DNA of 64,000 nucleotides from Axinella damicornis. Taxonomy: Eukaryota > Porifera > Demospongiae > Axinellida > Axinellidae. The notes under the pieces are model-generated. The model worked only from the letters and a program-made list of their open reading frames with translations, made no database searches and was not told where the DNA came from. Shown here piece by piece: positions 10,221 to 22,270 of the stretch. Within the stretch, counting starts at the first letter, position 1, and each line of letters starts with the position of its first letter. Position numbers and translations under genes: made by a program. The DNA lies in the NCBI GenBank assembly GCA_963931865.1, contig OZ007513.1, positions 3,326,098 to 3,390,097 on the forward strand, written 5' to 3'.

Positions 10221-12763
10221 TCAATGAGAGATGAAGCTACTTACAAATCGCAGCAATAAAAGTAAACCAACCAAACTGAGTAGTATACCTTCACGCAAGC
10301 CCTGTAGCCAGGTCTTCTGCTGATTGGCACGAATCCGATGACCGCCTCCTCCTTGGCCACCTCTTCCATCTTCGCAGCTTGACTCGATGATCTCGATCTC
10401 CTGGTGCGCGATACACAACAAATTATTCAAAGCAATCCCCACCCTAGACCAACCTAGTGGTGTACTGTTGGAAGATTGAATTCCATGAAGGGCCACCAGC
10501 ACTGTGGCATGTGTGAACACACACAATGCATAAGTTGTTATGTTCACAATAAATTGCCTTGCAGGGAAGAGGCCCGGTCGTGGAGGCCTCTGGACCCTCC
10601 AGCACATGATCGTTATCCTGCATGTTGCACAAATATCTAACCTAACATCTTCTCTTTGTTTTGTAACGTCTCCCTCTTTGCACTCTGTGTGAACACAGAG
10701 AAAATTATCATATTTTGTGATATTAGGACTTGCTTGCCTTTTCGCTCTTTTCTCCTTCATCCCGTGTCTGATCCATACTACTTAGGGTGTTGTCTCCTGG
10801 GGAAAGGAGAGAGGGAGAGAGTTCAATCCCACTACATCACCGCTACCACTGGCCTGCTGATCCTTCTCCATGGAGATTTTTTTTACATTTGTTGCCAGTA
10901 GTGAACATTTCAGAGTCGTCTTCACTAATAAAATGTTTTTGGAACTCTCCACATACTCCTCCCCAGTATGTGGCAGAGGACAAATGGATGTTCAATCGAT
11001 GGCCTGTCTGTTACAATTGAGACTCATTATGCAAGGAGTGGGTGCCTGAGAATATGTTATCTCCACATGGTGGCGATGGTGTGTCTGGGTGATGTGGTTG
11101 ACGGATGTGGGGTTTCGGGATGTGATATTTTGCAATTTGTGTGTTCTTGAAACGCTCTATGTAGCCAATGCCACTACATGTATGCCTTGGACCTACCTCC
11201 CTTGGTTGACAATAAACAATGTACTATTGCAGTGGAATATTTTCATAGCCGTGATGCACTGGCCACACACTTACAGTCACGGATTTCTTCTTCTGGAGTA
11301 CCCAGTCCTGGACGGTGCCCGGGAGTACCTTCCGGAGCACATCCGGTACATGGGGAGGGAGTGACAAGGCGGAGGTGGATGTTGTCTGTGTGTCATAGCA
11401 ACTTACTCAAGCTTTAGGAGTAACCTTTGATGGGAACAGAAGAATGGTGCGAGGGAGATGGTCCTGGCTTTTCATCTAACATGCATGTACTCCATGAGAG
11501 TCAAAGCCCTTAGGCTTCACGGTACTGGTGGTTAGAGGCAGGGTGGACTCCCTTTGTTGAATCCTCACCATCGCCATCCTGAGTGCAATAACATGCAGTT
11601 GAGCTTGGCAGGAGTAGAATGGGAGTAGTAGAATGGGAGTAGAATCAGCAGAATAGCAGTGGAATCAGCAGTCAATGACAGTAGAATGTTGTTCCAGTGC
11701 ATCTGAGCTCAAGGGTTAAAAAGTTACAACACATGCATATAATGTGCCATGGTTGTAATGCAGTAATGATGTTATAGCTCAAACTGGGTTAAAAGTACAT
11801 AAAAAATATAGTGTGTAGTCTGAAGTTTGAGGTGGCTCCAGAGGCCCTTCACTTAACATGTTGACAACTGATGGCTTCCCATGCTGCCATCTTGGTTCTT
11901 GGTGAGAATATTTTCCCTCATTTCATCAGTCAGTGTGTGCACATGCAGAATGGCTCTAAACAGGGTGTGGTAAGAGGAAGTGTAAACAGGATGTGGTAGG
12001 AGGAAGTGTAAACAGGATGTGGTAGGAGGAAGTGTAAACAGGATGTGGTAAGAGGAATTAAGTGTAAATGACTAGTTATTACAATACAAGAAAACGTCCA
12101 CTGATCAATGAGAGCATTAAACTCTAGACTATCACTCCAATTGGCTCAAGGACACCACAGTATATACCTTACAGGGTACGTTATGAACAGTAGTGATGTG
12201 CTTCTAGCCGTGTGATGTAACAAAAACCACCTCGCTTGGGCAATTCTCATACTCATCTGCATACTATGACTTGTGAGGACTCCTCCCATTCCGATGTGAG
12301 TCTCCTTTTTGGACACTGTTGCCAAACCAACCACATTGGCACCAGGAAGCCAGTAGCTGCCTGTGGCTGAACAAGGGTAATGTACAATTGCCAAGTGAAG
12401 TGAGAATAATATTATTCTCAGTTTGTTCTCAAGCTTCAGCTAGAGTTCCTAAACACACAGTACTTCCAGATGGCTTCAATGGTGTTGGGTTTTAAGTGGT
12501 CATGCGTCACTGCCTCCTCCGTGTCCGTCCTGTCTCCTCCATGGTCTCCTTCGGGTCCGTCACTGCCTCCTCCGTAACTAGTTTACCTGTTGCTACACGC
12601 ACATGTTCTGGAGGAGAATCACTATGAAAGAAAGGTAAAAGCTCGTATTCACAAACTTCCCTCTCCTTGGCCATGTTGGACACTAGAAAGGAGGAGATAG
12701 CATTATGTGCTTGATTCCAAATCAGGGGTGAACCTTCTGAAGTGAACTTAGTAACCGGTAATG
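10221..12763 (-). CDS. Unrecognised minus-strand gene, 3' part, four predicted exons
   Basis: Assembled from splice signals. Exon 12587-12763 (acceptor tattttgcag, donor gtaaac; includes SPLIWNQAHNAISSFLVSNM) joins in phase to 12173-12366 (acceptor ttgttcag, donor gtaagg; includes SYWLPGANVVGLATVSKKE). The first two exons are the best supported, because lengths and phases agree exactly and exon 2 has a diverged copy at 13015-13118 that stays open with its donor. Less sure are 10558-10617 (DNDHVLEGPEASTTGPLPCK, needs a GC donor) and the last exon 10221-10400, which ends in a hydrophobic stretch (ILLSLVGLLLLLRFV) and stop, suggesting a C-terminal membrane anchor. The 5' end was not found. I do not recognise the family. 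Confidence 0.4.
11640..12060. repeat. Short tandem repeats in the intron of the unrecognised gene
   Basis: A 26-bp unit (gtgtaaacaggatgtggta plus ggaggaa) is repeated about three and a half times at 11960-12055. Just upstream, at 11640-11685, short gtagaatggga / gaatcagca repeats occur. No coding content is seen. Confidence 0.7.
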
Positions 12764-13014
12764 CTGCAAAATATTCACAAAGAATCACATAAAGAAGTCT
12801 GGAATGTTGACCGTATCAACATTGATTGGCATCGGCCTAAAGGGTGACGGTGTATTACAACACAATTTAAGTTTGTCCAATTTTATGTGTAGTGTGTTGT
12901 GCCCACCAAATATGTACCAAAGGGTGCTTAGCACGCCAAATTCCAAAAACATTGTTCTATGCACTCTGCCAGTTTGCCCTGCACTATTTCTGTGAGCACC
13001 GGCTGCACACTTAC

Positions 13015-13118
13015 AGGGATCGTTATGAACAGTAGTGATGATGTGACCATGTGATGTAACAAAAACCGCCTCCCTTCTTGGGCAATTCTCATACTCATCT
13101 GCATACTGCGACTACTAT
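13015..13118 (-). pseudogene. Partial duplicate of exon 12173-12366
   Basis: Reads SMQMSMRIAQEGRRFLLHHM and then SLLFITIP before a gtaagt donor, against SMQMSMRIAQARWFLLHH and SLLFITYP in the main exon. Only the 3' half of the exon is present. A second echo, of the first 30 bp of exon 12587-12763, is at about 13858-13890. Both may be decayed, or belong to an unresolved paralog. Confidence 0.45.
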
Positions 13119-14300
13119 GGAATATTATTCCATAGTGTTCTTATCACCGTACTATAATGCTGCAAATACTTGCAGGGTATAACAAATTTGTTGGGGTGTT
13201 CTACGTCCACATGTTTTTTGTTTTTTCTATAATACTTTATGCAATGACATCGTCAAGTTATTTCTTTCTCTTAAACCGAAAATCCACCTTGTTCACATGC
13301 AATGCAACAGATACACAATAGTAGGTACTACTAATCAAGTGTGCACCCAACAGCAAGATAACAAATGCAAGAAATATAGTTTAGCTTCTAACATGATTCA
13401 TAAATGAAGTATAGGTACTAGAGGTAGCACATTCGTTATCCAAAGAATTCCAAACTGACATTGTGTGAGGATACTTAACACCTAAGGACTCAAATGCTCA
13501 CAGTGTGTATGTGTGAGGGCTACTATCATTCAGTGCACTAGCAGTCTTCCCTATACATTCCACTCCCATTCTACTGAATCAAAATCTGTGGTTATAGCTT
13601 GCCTTATTTTCACCCTTTTCTGTTTCATCCGGTGTCTGATCATGTAGTTGGGGCGTTGTCTCCTAAGGAGAGAGGGAGAGGAGAGTGAACATTGCTATGT
13701 AATTGGGGAGGCAAATAGCATTTAAATGATTCATGGGTCTCTGTCTAAAAGTGATAATACCATGCATCCCGTGTCTGATCCATACGTACATGTAGTTGGG
13801 GTGTTGTCTCCTGCGGAAAGGAGGGAGAGGAGAGTGAACATTGCTATGTAATTTCTGAAGTGAACTTAGTAACCGGTAATGCTACAAATATTCACGAGGA
13901 ATCACATATTCCATAGTGTTCCTATCACTGTACTGTAATGCTGCAAATACTCGCAAGGTATAACATATTGGGGTGTTCTACGTCCACATGTTTTCGTTTT
14001 TTCTATAATACTTTATGCAATGACATCATCAATTCTCTTCTCCAAACCCAAAATCCTCCTTGTTTCCGGTCATGCTCATGTTATGGAATAGGGATGAGAA
14101 CTTAGCACATGCAGATACACAATAGTAGGTACTACTAATCAAGTGTGCACCCAACAGCAAAATAACAAATGCAAGAAATAGTTTAGCTTCTAACATGATT
14201 CATAAATGAAGTATAGGTACTAGAGGTAGCACATTCGTTATCCAAAGAATTTCAAACTGACATTGTGTGAGGAAAATAAGAAAAATAAATGTGTCAGTAT
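13119..14300. repeat. Internal direct duplication, no gene seen
   Basis: Blocks at about 13130-13480 and 13905-14265 are near-identical (for example ctataatactttatgcaatgac, tagtaggtactactaatcaag). Another block at 13615-13690 recurs at about 13770-13850 (gtgtctgatc, ggagagtgaac). The region is an array of local duplications. Confidence 0.7.
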
Positions 14301-14377
14301 GAGCAAAAGGCAATCTGAATTGGATCTCTTCAAACTTTCGATTTCTTCATCTTTTGGCTTCAGTTCTACTCGCTTCC

Positions 14378-16469
14378 TCAATGAACTGGAAAACTTCCTG
14401 GAACATTCTTCCATTCCATGCTTGAACAACCCCAACCTTTATCCCCCGTAAGGAATTCATTGTCATCTGAACTCGAGTCATCTTCATCTTCAGCATCAGT
14501 CCCGCTACCTTCAGTCTGTTGTCTGTAATAAGTAAAATACATGCTTAGCCCTCAGTTTTAATTAAATGAGATTAAAATACCTGTAGTATTCACAGTACTC
14601 TACCGGAAGACTCGGCAGTTCAGAGCATTTCGACCTGACATGTTTCCCATACCCCTCGTGTGACGAGAACGATTTTTTGCAATGAAAGCAAGTCACTTCA
14701 GCAGTCTTCCTTAGGAGCCTATGTGCATATGTGCTTGGTTTGAGCTGCAAAAGAAAACGGGAGTGTAGTAATATACAATATATAATATATTATAAGTAAT
14801 TTATACAATGGCAACTCACCCCCAATTCTTCATCAATACTTAACAACTGTCTCCTCAGCTGCTCCTACAGTAATATAGTCACATGACTAGCTAGTTGAAA
14901 TTCATGATTATGGCTTGCCTCTGGATCTGTGTCCTTCTCCACCATTCTCTCTTCCTGTTCCTCTGTCTTTGCTTTCTATAACAGAGGTTGTGTATGATCA
15001 GAACATTAGACCAAGTTTTAGGTGCAGCCTGCGCTCCTCCGGGGATGGTAGTTCATACAGTTGAAGGAGGTCTTGATAGCTAGAATCCCATTGGTGAGAT
15101 GCCAGCTACAGAAAGAATTTTGCACATCCTCCAGTTTTTTTCCAAGGTGAGGGTCCCAAATTTGGCATGCATAATCAAGGTGCGGCCGAACCATATTGAG
15201 GTACAATTGTTTCAGGGTATCTGGGCTAGCAGAGCCATAGAAGCGTCTGTAAGAGTAGTCCGAGGATCTTTTTGGTCTATAGAACAAGTTGCAGCAATAT
15301 CAGTCGACCATGACATATTGCCAGAAATGAGTAAGCCCAGGTACACAGGTGTGTTAAGGCCAGGGGCCAGTGAAATTCAGTGGACTTTTCCAAGAATTCT
15401 GCAGCAGATGTAGCAAATTCTATTCATGTATGATGGATCATTGAAAGATAATGTTGTTATGTAAGGTTAGATGGTTGACCTTAACTAGACCACGCCCACT
15501 AACAACTGTTAATTAGGAAGCCACGCCCCTTGATAATAAGGCGGTGAAGGACACTATTGAGCAAAACCCGGAATTGTTGCGCTAGTACCTGGAGCTTCAT
15601 AGCTTGCATGCAGACTCCTACGAACGTGGGCTACCACATGAAGTCTGGGGAAACTGAAGCTAGCTACGGCTAGGCTACACGAGCAATTTCAGGTAATTCG
15701 CGTACCTTATCCACGGTCTGTATCAACCTTTTCTCGAACGTGCAAGGAGGCCTCCGTTACCCCAGAAGATTATGAGTAGTACACATCCAACACTCCACAA
15801 AAAATCACAAACCGTCCTTGTCCAGAGGCGGCAACAATTCCGGGATCGAAGCCGAAGTCGGCTGGTAGCCTCGATTGTACACATCAACTCAACCTGCTTG
15901 CTTCAGAGATTCGCCGTATTGGCTAAACCACTCGTGAACGAAACCCACGACCCCCGTACTCTTCGGCCACCATAACTTCAGCTCGGAGAGCGAACGCAGA
16001 GAGCGACTACAATGACAAAGTCAAACCAGTAAACAAAGTCGGCCATTTTAATTTTTCCGTATATTACCGCGTTCTCTTCGTACACGCGTAACGGAAGGAA
16101 CCACGCCTTAATTGACCCGTGTATTTGTAGCACTCCACTCTTTGCAGAGGGTCTCCGAGCAGATGCAACTGGCTTGGTGGGAAAGTTGGGTCTTTCTTCT
16201 GGAAATGATCATGTACTTACATTTGGGGAATCAGCAAGACTTACTGGTGACAAACTCCGTACAACTGATTGGCCTCCGACCAGGAGTTACAGAGTGGAAC
16301 AGGTCACCAGTCTAGTAGAAAGGTACAAGGTACATCAGCACGTAAATGTTAGTACAGGTGTCAGAAGTATATTAAATCCAGGCGAATAGAATGCATAGTA
16401 GCAACATACCTTTTTCGCAGGAACATATCCCCGCCGTGATTTCGCATAGCCGACAGATTTGGCTGCCAT
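14378..16469 (-). CDS. Small C2HC zinc-finger protein, five exons
   Basis: Exons on the minus strand: 16410-16469, 14919-14975, 14820-14864, 14581-14744 and 14378-14522. Every junction keeps phase and has AG acceptors; the second exon uses a GC donor. The product is about 156 residues. It starts MAAKSVGYAKSRRGYVPAKK, then a charged helical stretch (KTEEQEERMVEKD, EQLRRQLLSIDEELG), then a finger with CFHC followed by H and C (C-x2-C-x12-H-x4-C, GYGKHVRSKC). An acidic Ser/Asp tail follows, ending GSFPVH. It is probably nuclear or nucleic-acid binding, by inference from the finger. Extra exons inside the 1.4-kb first intron cannot be excluded; that intron holds a LINE relic and a CACAGG element. 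I do not recognise an ortholog. Confidence 0.6.
14990..15343 (-). mobile_element. LINE reverse-transcriptase relic (CR1/L2-like), interrupted
   Basis: Minus-strand frames read YLGLLISGNMSWS, then YRRFYGSASPDTLKQLYLNM and VRPHLDYACQIWDPHLGKK, then QWDSSYQDLLQLYELPS, across at least two frameshifts. This is the C-terminal end of a non-LTR reverse transcriptase. The element is broken exactly at 15344, where a CACAGG element has inserted. It lies in the first intron of the zinc-finger gene. Confidence 0.75.
15344..16121. mobile_element. 778-bp nonautonomous DNA transposon, CACAGG ends, TSD TA
   Basis: Left end CACAGGTGTGTTAAGGCCAG; the right end read inward is CACGGGTCAATTAAGGCGTG. The flanks are TA at 15342-15343 and at 16122-16123. 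A second copy at 35716-37880 matches along the whole length, apart from insertions in that copy. It codes for no transposase. Ends beginning CAC plus a 2-bp duplication fit CACTA/EnSpm-type elements (inference). Confidence 0.7.
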
Positions 16470-19400
16470 AGCGAGGGTGAACAGAGTCTAGATCTAGTTG
16501 AGGGTGACTGGACCTTCCCTTAATAATTGAAGTTCAAGTTTAACTAAAAGTATACACATTACCACAGTACTTTCAACTGCAATGGCCTCTCCAATCTTCA
16601 CGAGTGAATAGGCAATCAGTAAACTGAGGAATTCCTTGGGGCATGTAACTTGTTGTTGTATCTAGTGCAGTGCACTAGGATGCACGAGAGTCTGCTTGAG
16701 TTACAATACAATATGTACCAAGGTGAAGTCAGATTTGAGATGACCGTGACCTCAAAACTGTCTACGAACGTGGAGACACTGTCTTGGCTTGGTATCTACA
16801 TAATCTGTACTTTTCTAAAACGCTTCTTTTTGTATTTCAAAAGTATCCAGTCCTTGCAGGTTCTGAATGACTCACCTTTGAATCTCATTTCAGTTCGCTT
16901 CTCCTGAGTAAGATCGATTCAGATACCATTGCCATACCCAAACTAGTAAATTAGCACAGGAATCACTTTCTGGGTTCACACAATCATGTCTGCTGGAGCA
17001 GTTAAAGTGTGTAGTTAACCAGTAGTGGTGACAAAGTGTGCCCTAACTTGGACTGGAAACCAAGGATCTGGTATCAACACACTAGATACGTATATGCTGC
17101 TAGCAGCGATTTAAATGCCTTATTTCCACCTCAAATACCTCCCTGAAAATGAAACGAGAGGAATACATAGATGGGCGAAGTCACACAGGCATCACTGTTA
17201 AGATAACATGCAGCTATCCTTACTTTGTTGCGAGGTACTAAAGGAGTCTGTGGAATGTTGACCGTATCAACATTGATTGGCATTGACCTAAAGGGTATTA
17301 CAACGCATCGAATTTTTGTCCACTTTTATGTGTAGTGTGTTAAATATGTGCCAAAGAGTGCTTAGCACGCACTCCACCTCACATTACACCCAGTGTGCCA
17401 CACCCACCTATATGCAGCTTTGCAAATTACTTTGCAGCATTGGTGTGGTCCACACACTTCTCTTGCGGGACACCAGTGGTGTACTGTAAAACTGGTGTGC
17501 ATATGCCACCTGCAGGTCACTTCAATTCCATGCTTGCATGCCTCTTCATCCTCCTCTTTGTCTTCCATTCCTTATTCTGATGCTGCTTTGCCTTCTGCAC
17601 AGTGTCTCTCCCAAAGTCTTCCTGATTTTATCTGGTGTTTCTGTCTAGAACATATCAGCTTCGAAAAATGCTTGTTTGGTGTCAGTGTGCGGACGTAACC
17701 ATCATCCTACTAAGAGTCCAGCATGAACTTATGCTTATCCTTCAGACGCGATTGGTAGCATGAATTATGTCTTCTCACATTGATCTTGGGAATTGTTGGT
17801 GGCTGCTCTTCCATGGTGCTGAGCGCTGTGCTGAGATCAATGGCCCTCCGTATTTCCCGGAACGGAACGGAACGGAACGTTCCGGACCGGAAACACCACC
17901 TTATTCCACGGAACGGACCAGGGGTCAAAGTACAGCTAGGACTACAGCTTCGCTCTCAATACTTTCTTCAGGACGACAGACAGAAACAATGAAGGTAGAT
18001 GTGGATTGAGTGTGACTTCACAACTTCCCACCAGTTAGGTCTGGCCCTGTGAGACTACCAAAGTTGTCCTGAGGAGAGTCTTCACCTTGTACCAATGATC
18101 TTGGACATGTAGCTATGATGGAATACCTTGACAAAGGTAGCACACTGAAAGAATTTTGCTGTATAGTACTGAGTCTACTGACAATATCAGACTTCTCTAC
18201 TGGACTCAACTATCAGGTATAGAGTGAATTGAACCTGATATTCTTGGTGATGCTGCATATTTACATACTGTTTTTGAGTACAGGCACGTAGTTGTCTGCA
18301 AGTAATTTACTCACAGTCAGTATAAGACCGCTTTGAAAGTGCAGAGCAGCCTTCTCCCATGGGGAAAATGTTCACAGAATGACTGTGCATACGTGATCCC
18401 ACTCTGCCACGCACCCAGCCCCTTTGGAGATCTTGTCAGTGCCAAAGCATTGCATCTACTATAGTCTACAGTGGGAGGGGGGCTGGGTGGGTGATGATGG
18501 TGAGTATAGGGTTAGGGGTTCAGAGTACTCCGGTAGTGGATGCTAACTGATGTCCACAGAGAACAGTTACACAAGAACTCAACTCACATGGACATTACAA
18601 GATGACATGATGCATCCACGTATATATGCATACACCAGTCACTGGCATACACAATACCACAGTGAGTCTACATGCACAAGTACGCATACCTTAGGGTGAT
18701 TACTGCACAAGTACTTTAAGTGTAGTACCGTAACTTAAATGGGGTTACCCCCTTTGAGGACAGGCTTAATTTGAGTTACCGATTCATCTTAAGAATTTCA
18801 TTCTTTACACAGATGACTTGTTGACTGCCACCAGCAGAAACCTACTACCTAAAGCAGCAAGCAAAGTTATGGCCAGTGTGGTTGGCTGAAGAAAGAAGAT
18901 GCGTACAGGACTGGTTGCAAAACTATTTAGTACGGTATTACCATGCTCATGTGCTCATGATGGGCTCAAGTTCAACTAATTCCAACCAATTAAATCGAAA
19001 TACAAACCTGCCATTGACAGTTGAATGAATGACTATCATGACAAAGTAATAATCAGGGGTGCCAGTTTCAAGTCAGGGGGTCCAGGCTGAGATCATGGGG
19101 TCTTTCAACGGCAAATACCAGCTCCTTCAGTCTCTGTTACAACTTCCATAAACACTCATCCACTCTATCCTACATGTAAATCGAAAGTGTCCAAAAAAAC
19201 CCGTTCCTCACGACAGCTTCAGTTCACCTTTCTTCAGGGCGACAGTCCTAGCTGTACTTTGACCCTTGGTCCGTTCCGTGGAATAAGGTGGTGTTTCCGA
19301 TCCGGAATGTTCCGTTCCGGTCCGTTCCGTTCCGGGAAATACGGAGGGCCGAGATCAATCGTCCACATGATACAACACGTTATGGCATTTAAATAATGTA

Positions 19401-19940
19401 CCATGTGGTGCTGCTATCTGGTCTACAGGGGAGAGCTCGCTTCACACAATTTCCTGTTGCAGTATTAGAATAGTTTCTCTCAACGCACCATCTAATTAAA
19501 TGTGGGTTTTGCTTTTCTTTTTTCTATTTCAGAAGGCAAGACTTTAATTAGTTTATTAGCTTGCAGAAACACAGTAATGCTGAAACCTTATCTGTAATGA
19601 CCGCATTTTCACCGAAGCAGTGGCTATATTCAAAAACCACAAGTTATAGAAGGCAGCATCCGGTTGTTGCTTTGCTTTCCTTCGTCTCAGCATGAAGCAC
19701 AGAATCCTTACGACAGCTTGCAACATGCATGTAAATACACCAACATTCCTGTGAATGCAAAGAAGCATGCCAACATAATTTGATTTGCCATTCCAATTAG
19801 ATTGACTGAATGCCACAACAGCTCTGGGATATGTAGCCTCCTTTCTGGACTCATTCCCAGGCCACGTCTAGCCTTGTTCCCAGGCCATACCTAGCCTCAT
19901 TCCCACATCACTCTCAGCTGATATAGCCAGGGTCTCGCAT
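16470..19940. other. No supported gene; inverted GGAAC-rich repeats
   Basis: Inverted repeats of about 110-150 bp lie at 17825-17945 and 19240-19360. They contain runs of ggaac / gttcc plus cctccgtatttcccggaac, caccaccttattcc and caaagtacagctagga. They enclose about 1.3 kb with no open frame of note. This looks like a large foldback or a pair of inverted repeat copies. Upstream, 17230-17360 shares a short block with 12793-12930. Confidence 0.6.
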
Positions 19941-19943
19941 CTC

Positions 19944-20531
19944 TATGTCACACAGCTAGCCAGTGCTACTACGCATCCGCAAAAGTCTAATACCTCTAAC
20001 AAAATCAATTATTGTGGGATGTGCTTGGTGTCCCTCAGCGGGTCACATATTCCATGGCCAACCTGTTGAATTGCTGCAAGTCTCGGTATGGCCACTACTA
20101 TCAGCCTCCACAGAGTTGATCCTTCACACTGACTGAACACATGGGCTAAATATTTTGTCTTGAACACAATCAAGCTTTGAGAATGGAGAGCCACCCATAA
20201 ATTTTATGTGCAGTGCATGCAGATTTTAATTTGCCAACTTCAGATATCTTTTCTTGTCACATCCTCATCATGTGACAAGAAATGTCAGCTCTATGTCACA
20301 CAGCTAGCCAGTGCTACTACGCTTCCGCAAAAGTCTAATGCCTCTAATTATTGTGGGGTGTCCCTCAGCGGGTCACATATTCCATGGCCAACCTGTTGAA
20401 ATGCTGCAAGTCTCGGTATGGCCACTACTATCAGCCTCCACAGAGTTGGTCCTTCACACTGACTGAGGCTAAATATTTTGTCTTGAACACAACCAAGCTT
20501 TGAGAATGGACTCATCACATGTTCACACATG

Positions 20532-20566
<35 letters not shown>
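19944..20566. repeat. Two direct copies of a roughly 220-bp block, then a run of 32 C
   Basis: Blocks at 19944-20185 and 20291-20512 share ctatgtcacacagctagcc, ggtcacatattccatggcc and gaacacaa(t/c)caagctttg. The C run occupies 20535-20566. No gene is seen. Confidence 0.8.
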
Positions 20567-20568
<2 letters not shown>

Positions 20569-20840
20569 CCAAAAAAAAGTAATAGGTCTAAGGACAGGAA
20601 TAAAATTGGGAGTTAGATAACCAACGACAACACACAGGTCTCTATTTCCCGTGTAGCATGTCTTTACACATGTACCATTTATCAATCCATTATTGTTACA
20701 GATGTGCACTAGACGTGAATAACTTGATGACATTAATTGTGATCTCTTCTCTACCTGCAGAAAGACCAAACAGAACACTATGTGGCTGAGCCGGAACACA
20801 CAGAAAGAGCTCACTACATCTGGTGGACTTAAGCAGTATA

Positions 20841-21294
20841 CCGTATTTCCACGATCAAACGCCGCAGCTACTATTTGTGTCATCATGCGATTTAATATTT
20901 GAGGGCAGCCACTAATCAAAGGCGGCGTTTATTAAACTCAGCATAAACAAGGAAGCGAGGAAACAGATTGGAGCACTGTGTATGCACAAAGAAGTTTTGT
21001 TTCAGCCCTGGACCGTGCAGTACCGTCATAAATCATCCCGACAAACGGTAGGAAACGCCAAGCCATTACTGCCACGAAAGTTTTTGCTGGTAACACGTTG
21101 CTCGCCCCCCGTGCCTCTCATATTCAGAAAACGCCAAACGCTTAGACAGCTCCTGGGGAATATGAACAACAATCAGTTCTCTCTTCATTCTCACAACGAA
21201 ACAGTCACGGTCCTCGAGCTAGGGCTAGACAAAGCGCTTCGATCAATCGCCGATGGCCATTAATCAAGTGTGGCATTTGATCTCAGAAATACGG
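20841..21294. mobile_element. 454-bp MITE with CCGTATTTC ends and TA duplication
   Basis: Left end CCGTATTTCCACGATCAAAC; the right end read inward is CCGTATTTCTGAGATCAAAT. TA flanks both sides (20839-20840 and 21295-21296). It is a non-coding Tc1/mariner-like miniature element (inference from ends and TA). A 93-codon frame inside it is not convincing. Confidence 0.65.
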
Positions 21295-21296
21295 TA

Positions 21297-22270
21297 CACA
21301 AAATTGCTGCATTCTGACCTTGTAATGCCTCTACAACATCATTATGTACACTGTAAGCAATGTTGTGCTTTGACACATGAATAATGGATGTGGTATTATC
21401 ATGCAGGATTTCCTGTCATGACTTGAAGATTTTTGAAATAGTGTACTGCTATTACTATTGGTAGTTATTACAATACCTCCCATAGTGGACTCTCTGAGTA
21501 GCTATATATGGATACAGTATAATAGACCCCTCTACAAATGACTGAATGAAGTCCCCAGTTTGTCCTCTTCTGTTACTACAGCTGTAGCGTCTGGACTTCA
21601 TCAAGAAAGGTGGTGTGCCTAATCAACGTTTTTGAAGTGTAATTAGCAGATGCAGAAGAGCTGCAATGCACGTTTTAGGCTCATGCAGGTTTCAGGACCG
21701 TACCTCTAATGACATGCTATAGCATATACCATCCACTAGCTGGAATCTTGTGTTTGAAAATCAACATTGCAGACAACCACCGAAATATACAATTATGCAG
21801 GGGACACATACAATACCTACGTATACACTGTAAAAACGGAAGTGTGCACTGCACGCCATTTTGTCCCAATACACACACCAAAAGCCGTGTTTACGGTGTA
21901 GGTCACATGCAGCTGATTGCATGCATGCGATTTCGGCACCACCTATATGTCATCACATGGTTTTCATGGGACTAATATCTACATAACCAGTTGTAATCTG
22001 TGTCTTGGATACACACATGCAATAGCTGTTATTTTATTGTACATTGTTCTACGCTATACTATAACTGCTATTGTGTCAATTGATGACATAGCTAGGTGTG
22101 TGATGGTATTCAGTTTCAACTTGTCAATACTCGAACAAGCCACACTGAAGAAACTATAGGCAATAATCAGATTCAGCTTTAGAAGTGAGCAAGCATGCAC
22201 TGCTAGCTAGTCTATAGACACTGTTTCGTGGAAAATCTCTTGAAGAGGTAGCTATAGCTAAAAGTCAGAG
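21297..22270. other. Intergenic, upstream region of receptor copy 2
   Basis: No gene seen. The last 150 bp (cagctttagaagtgagcaagcatgcactg onward, in part) resembles the region upstream of copy 3 at 23920-23995, so it is probably the shared leader of this receptor subgroup. Confidence 0.5.
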
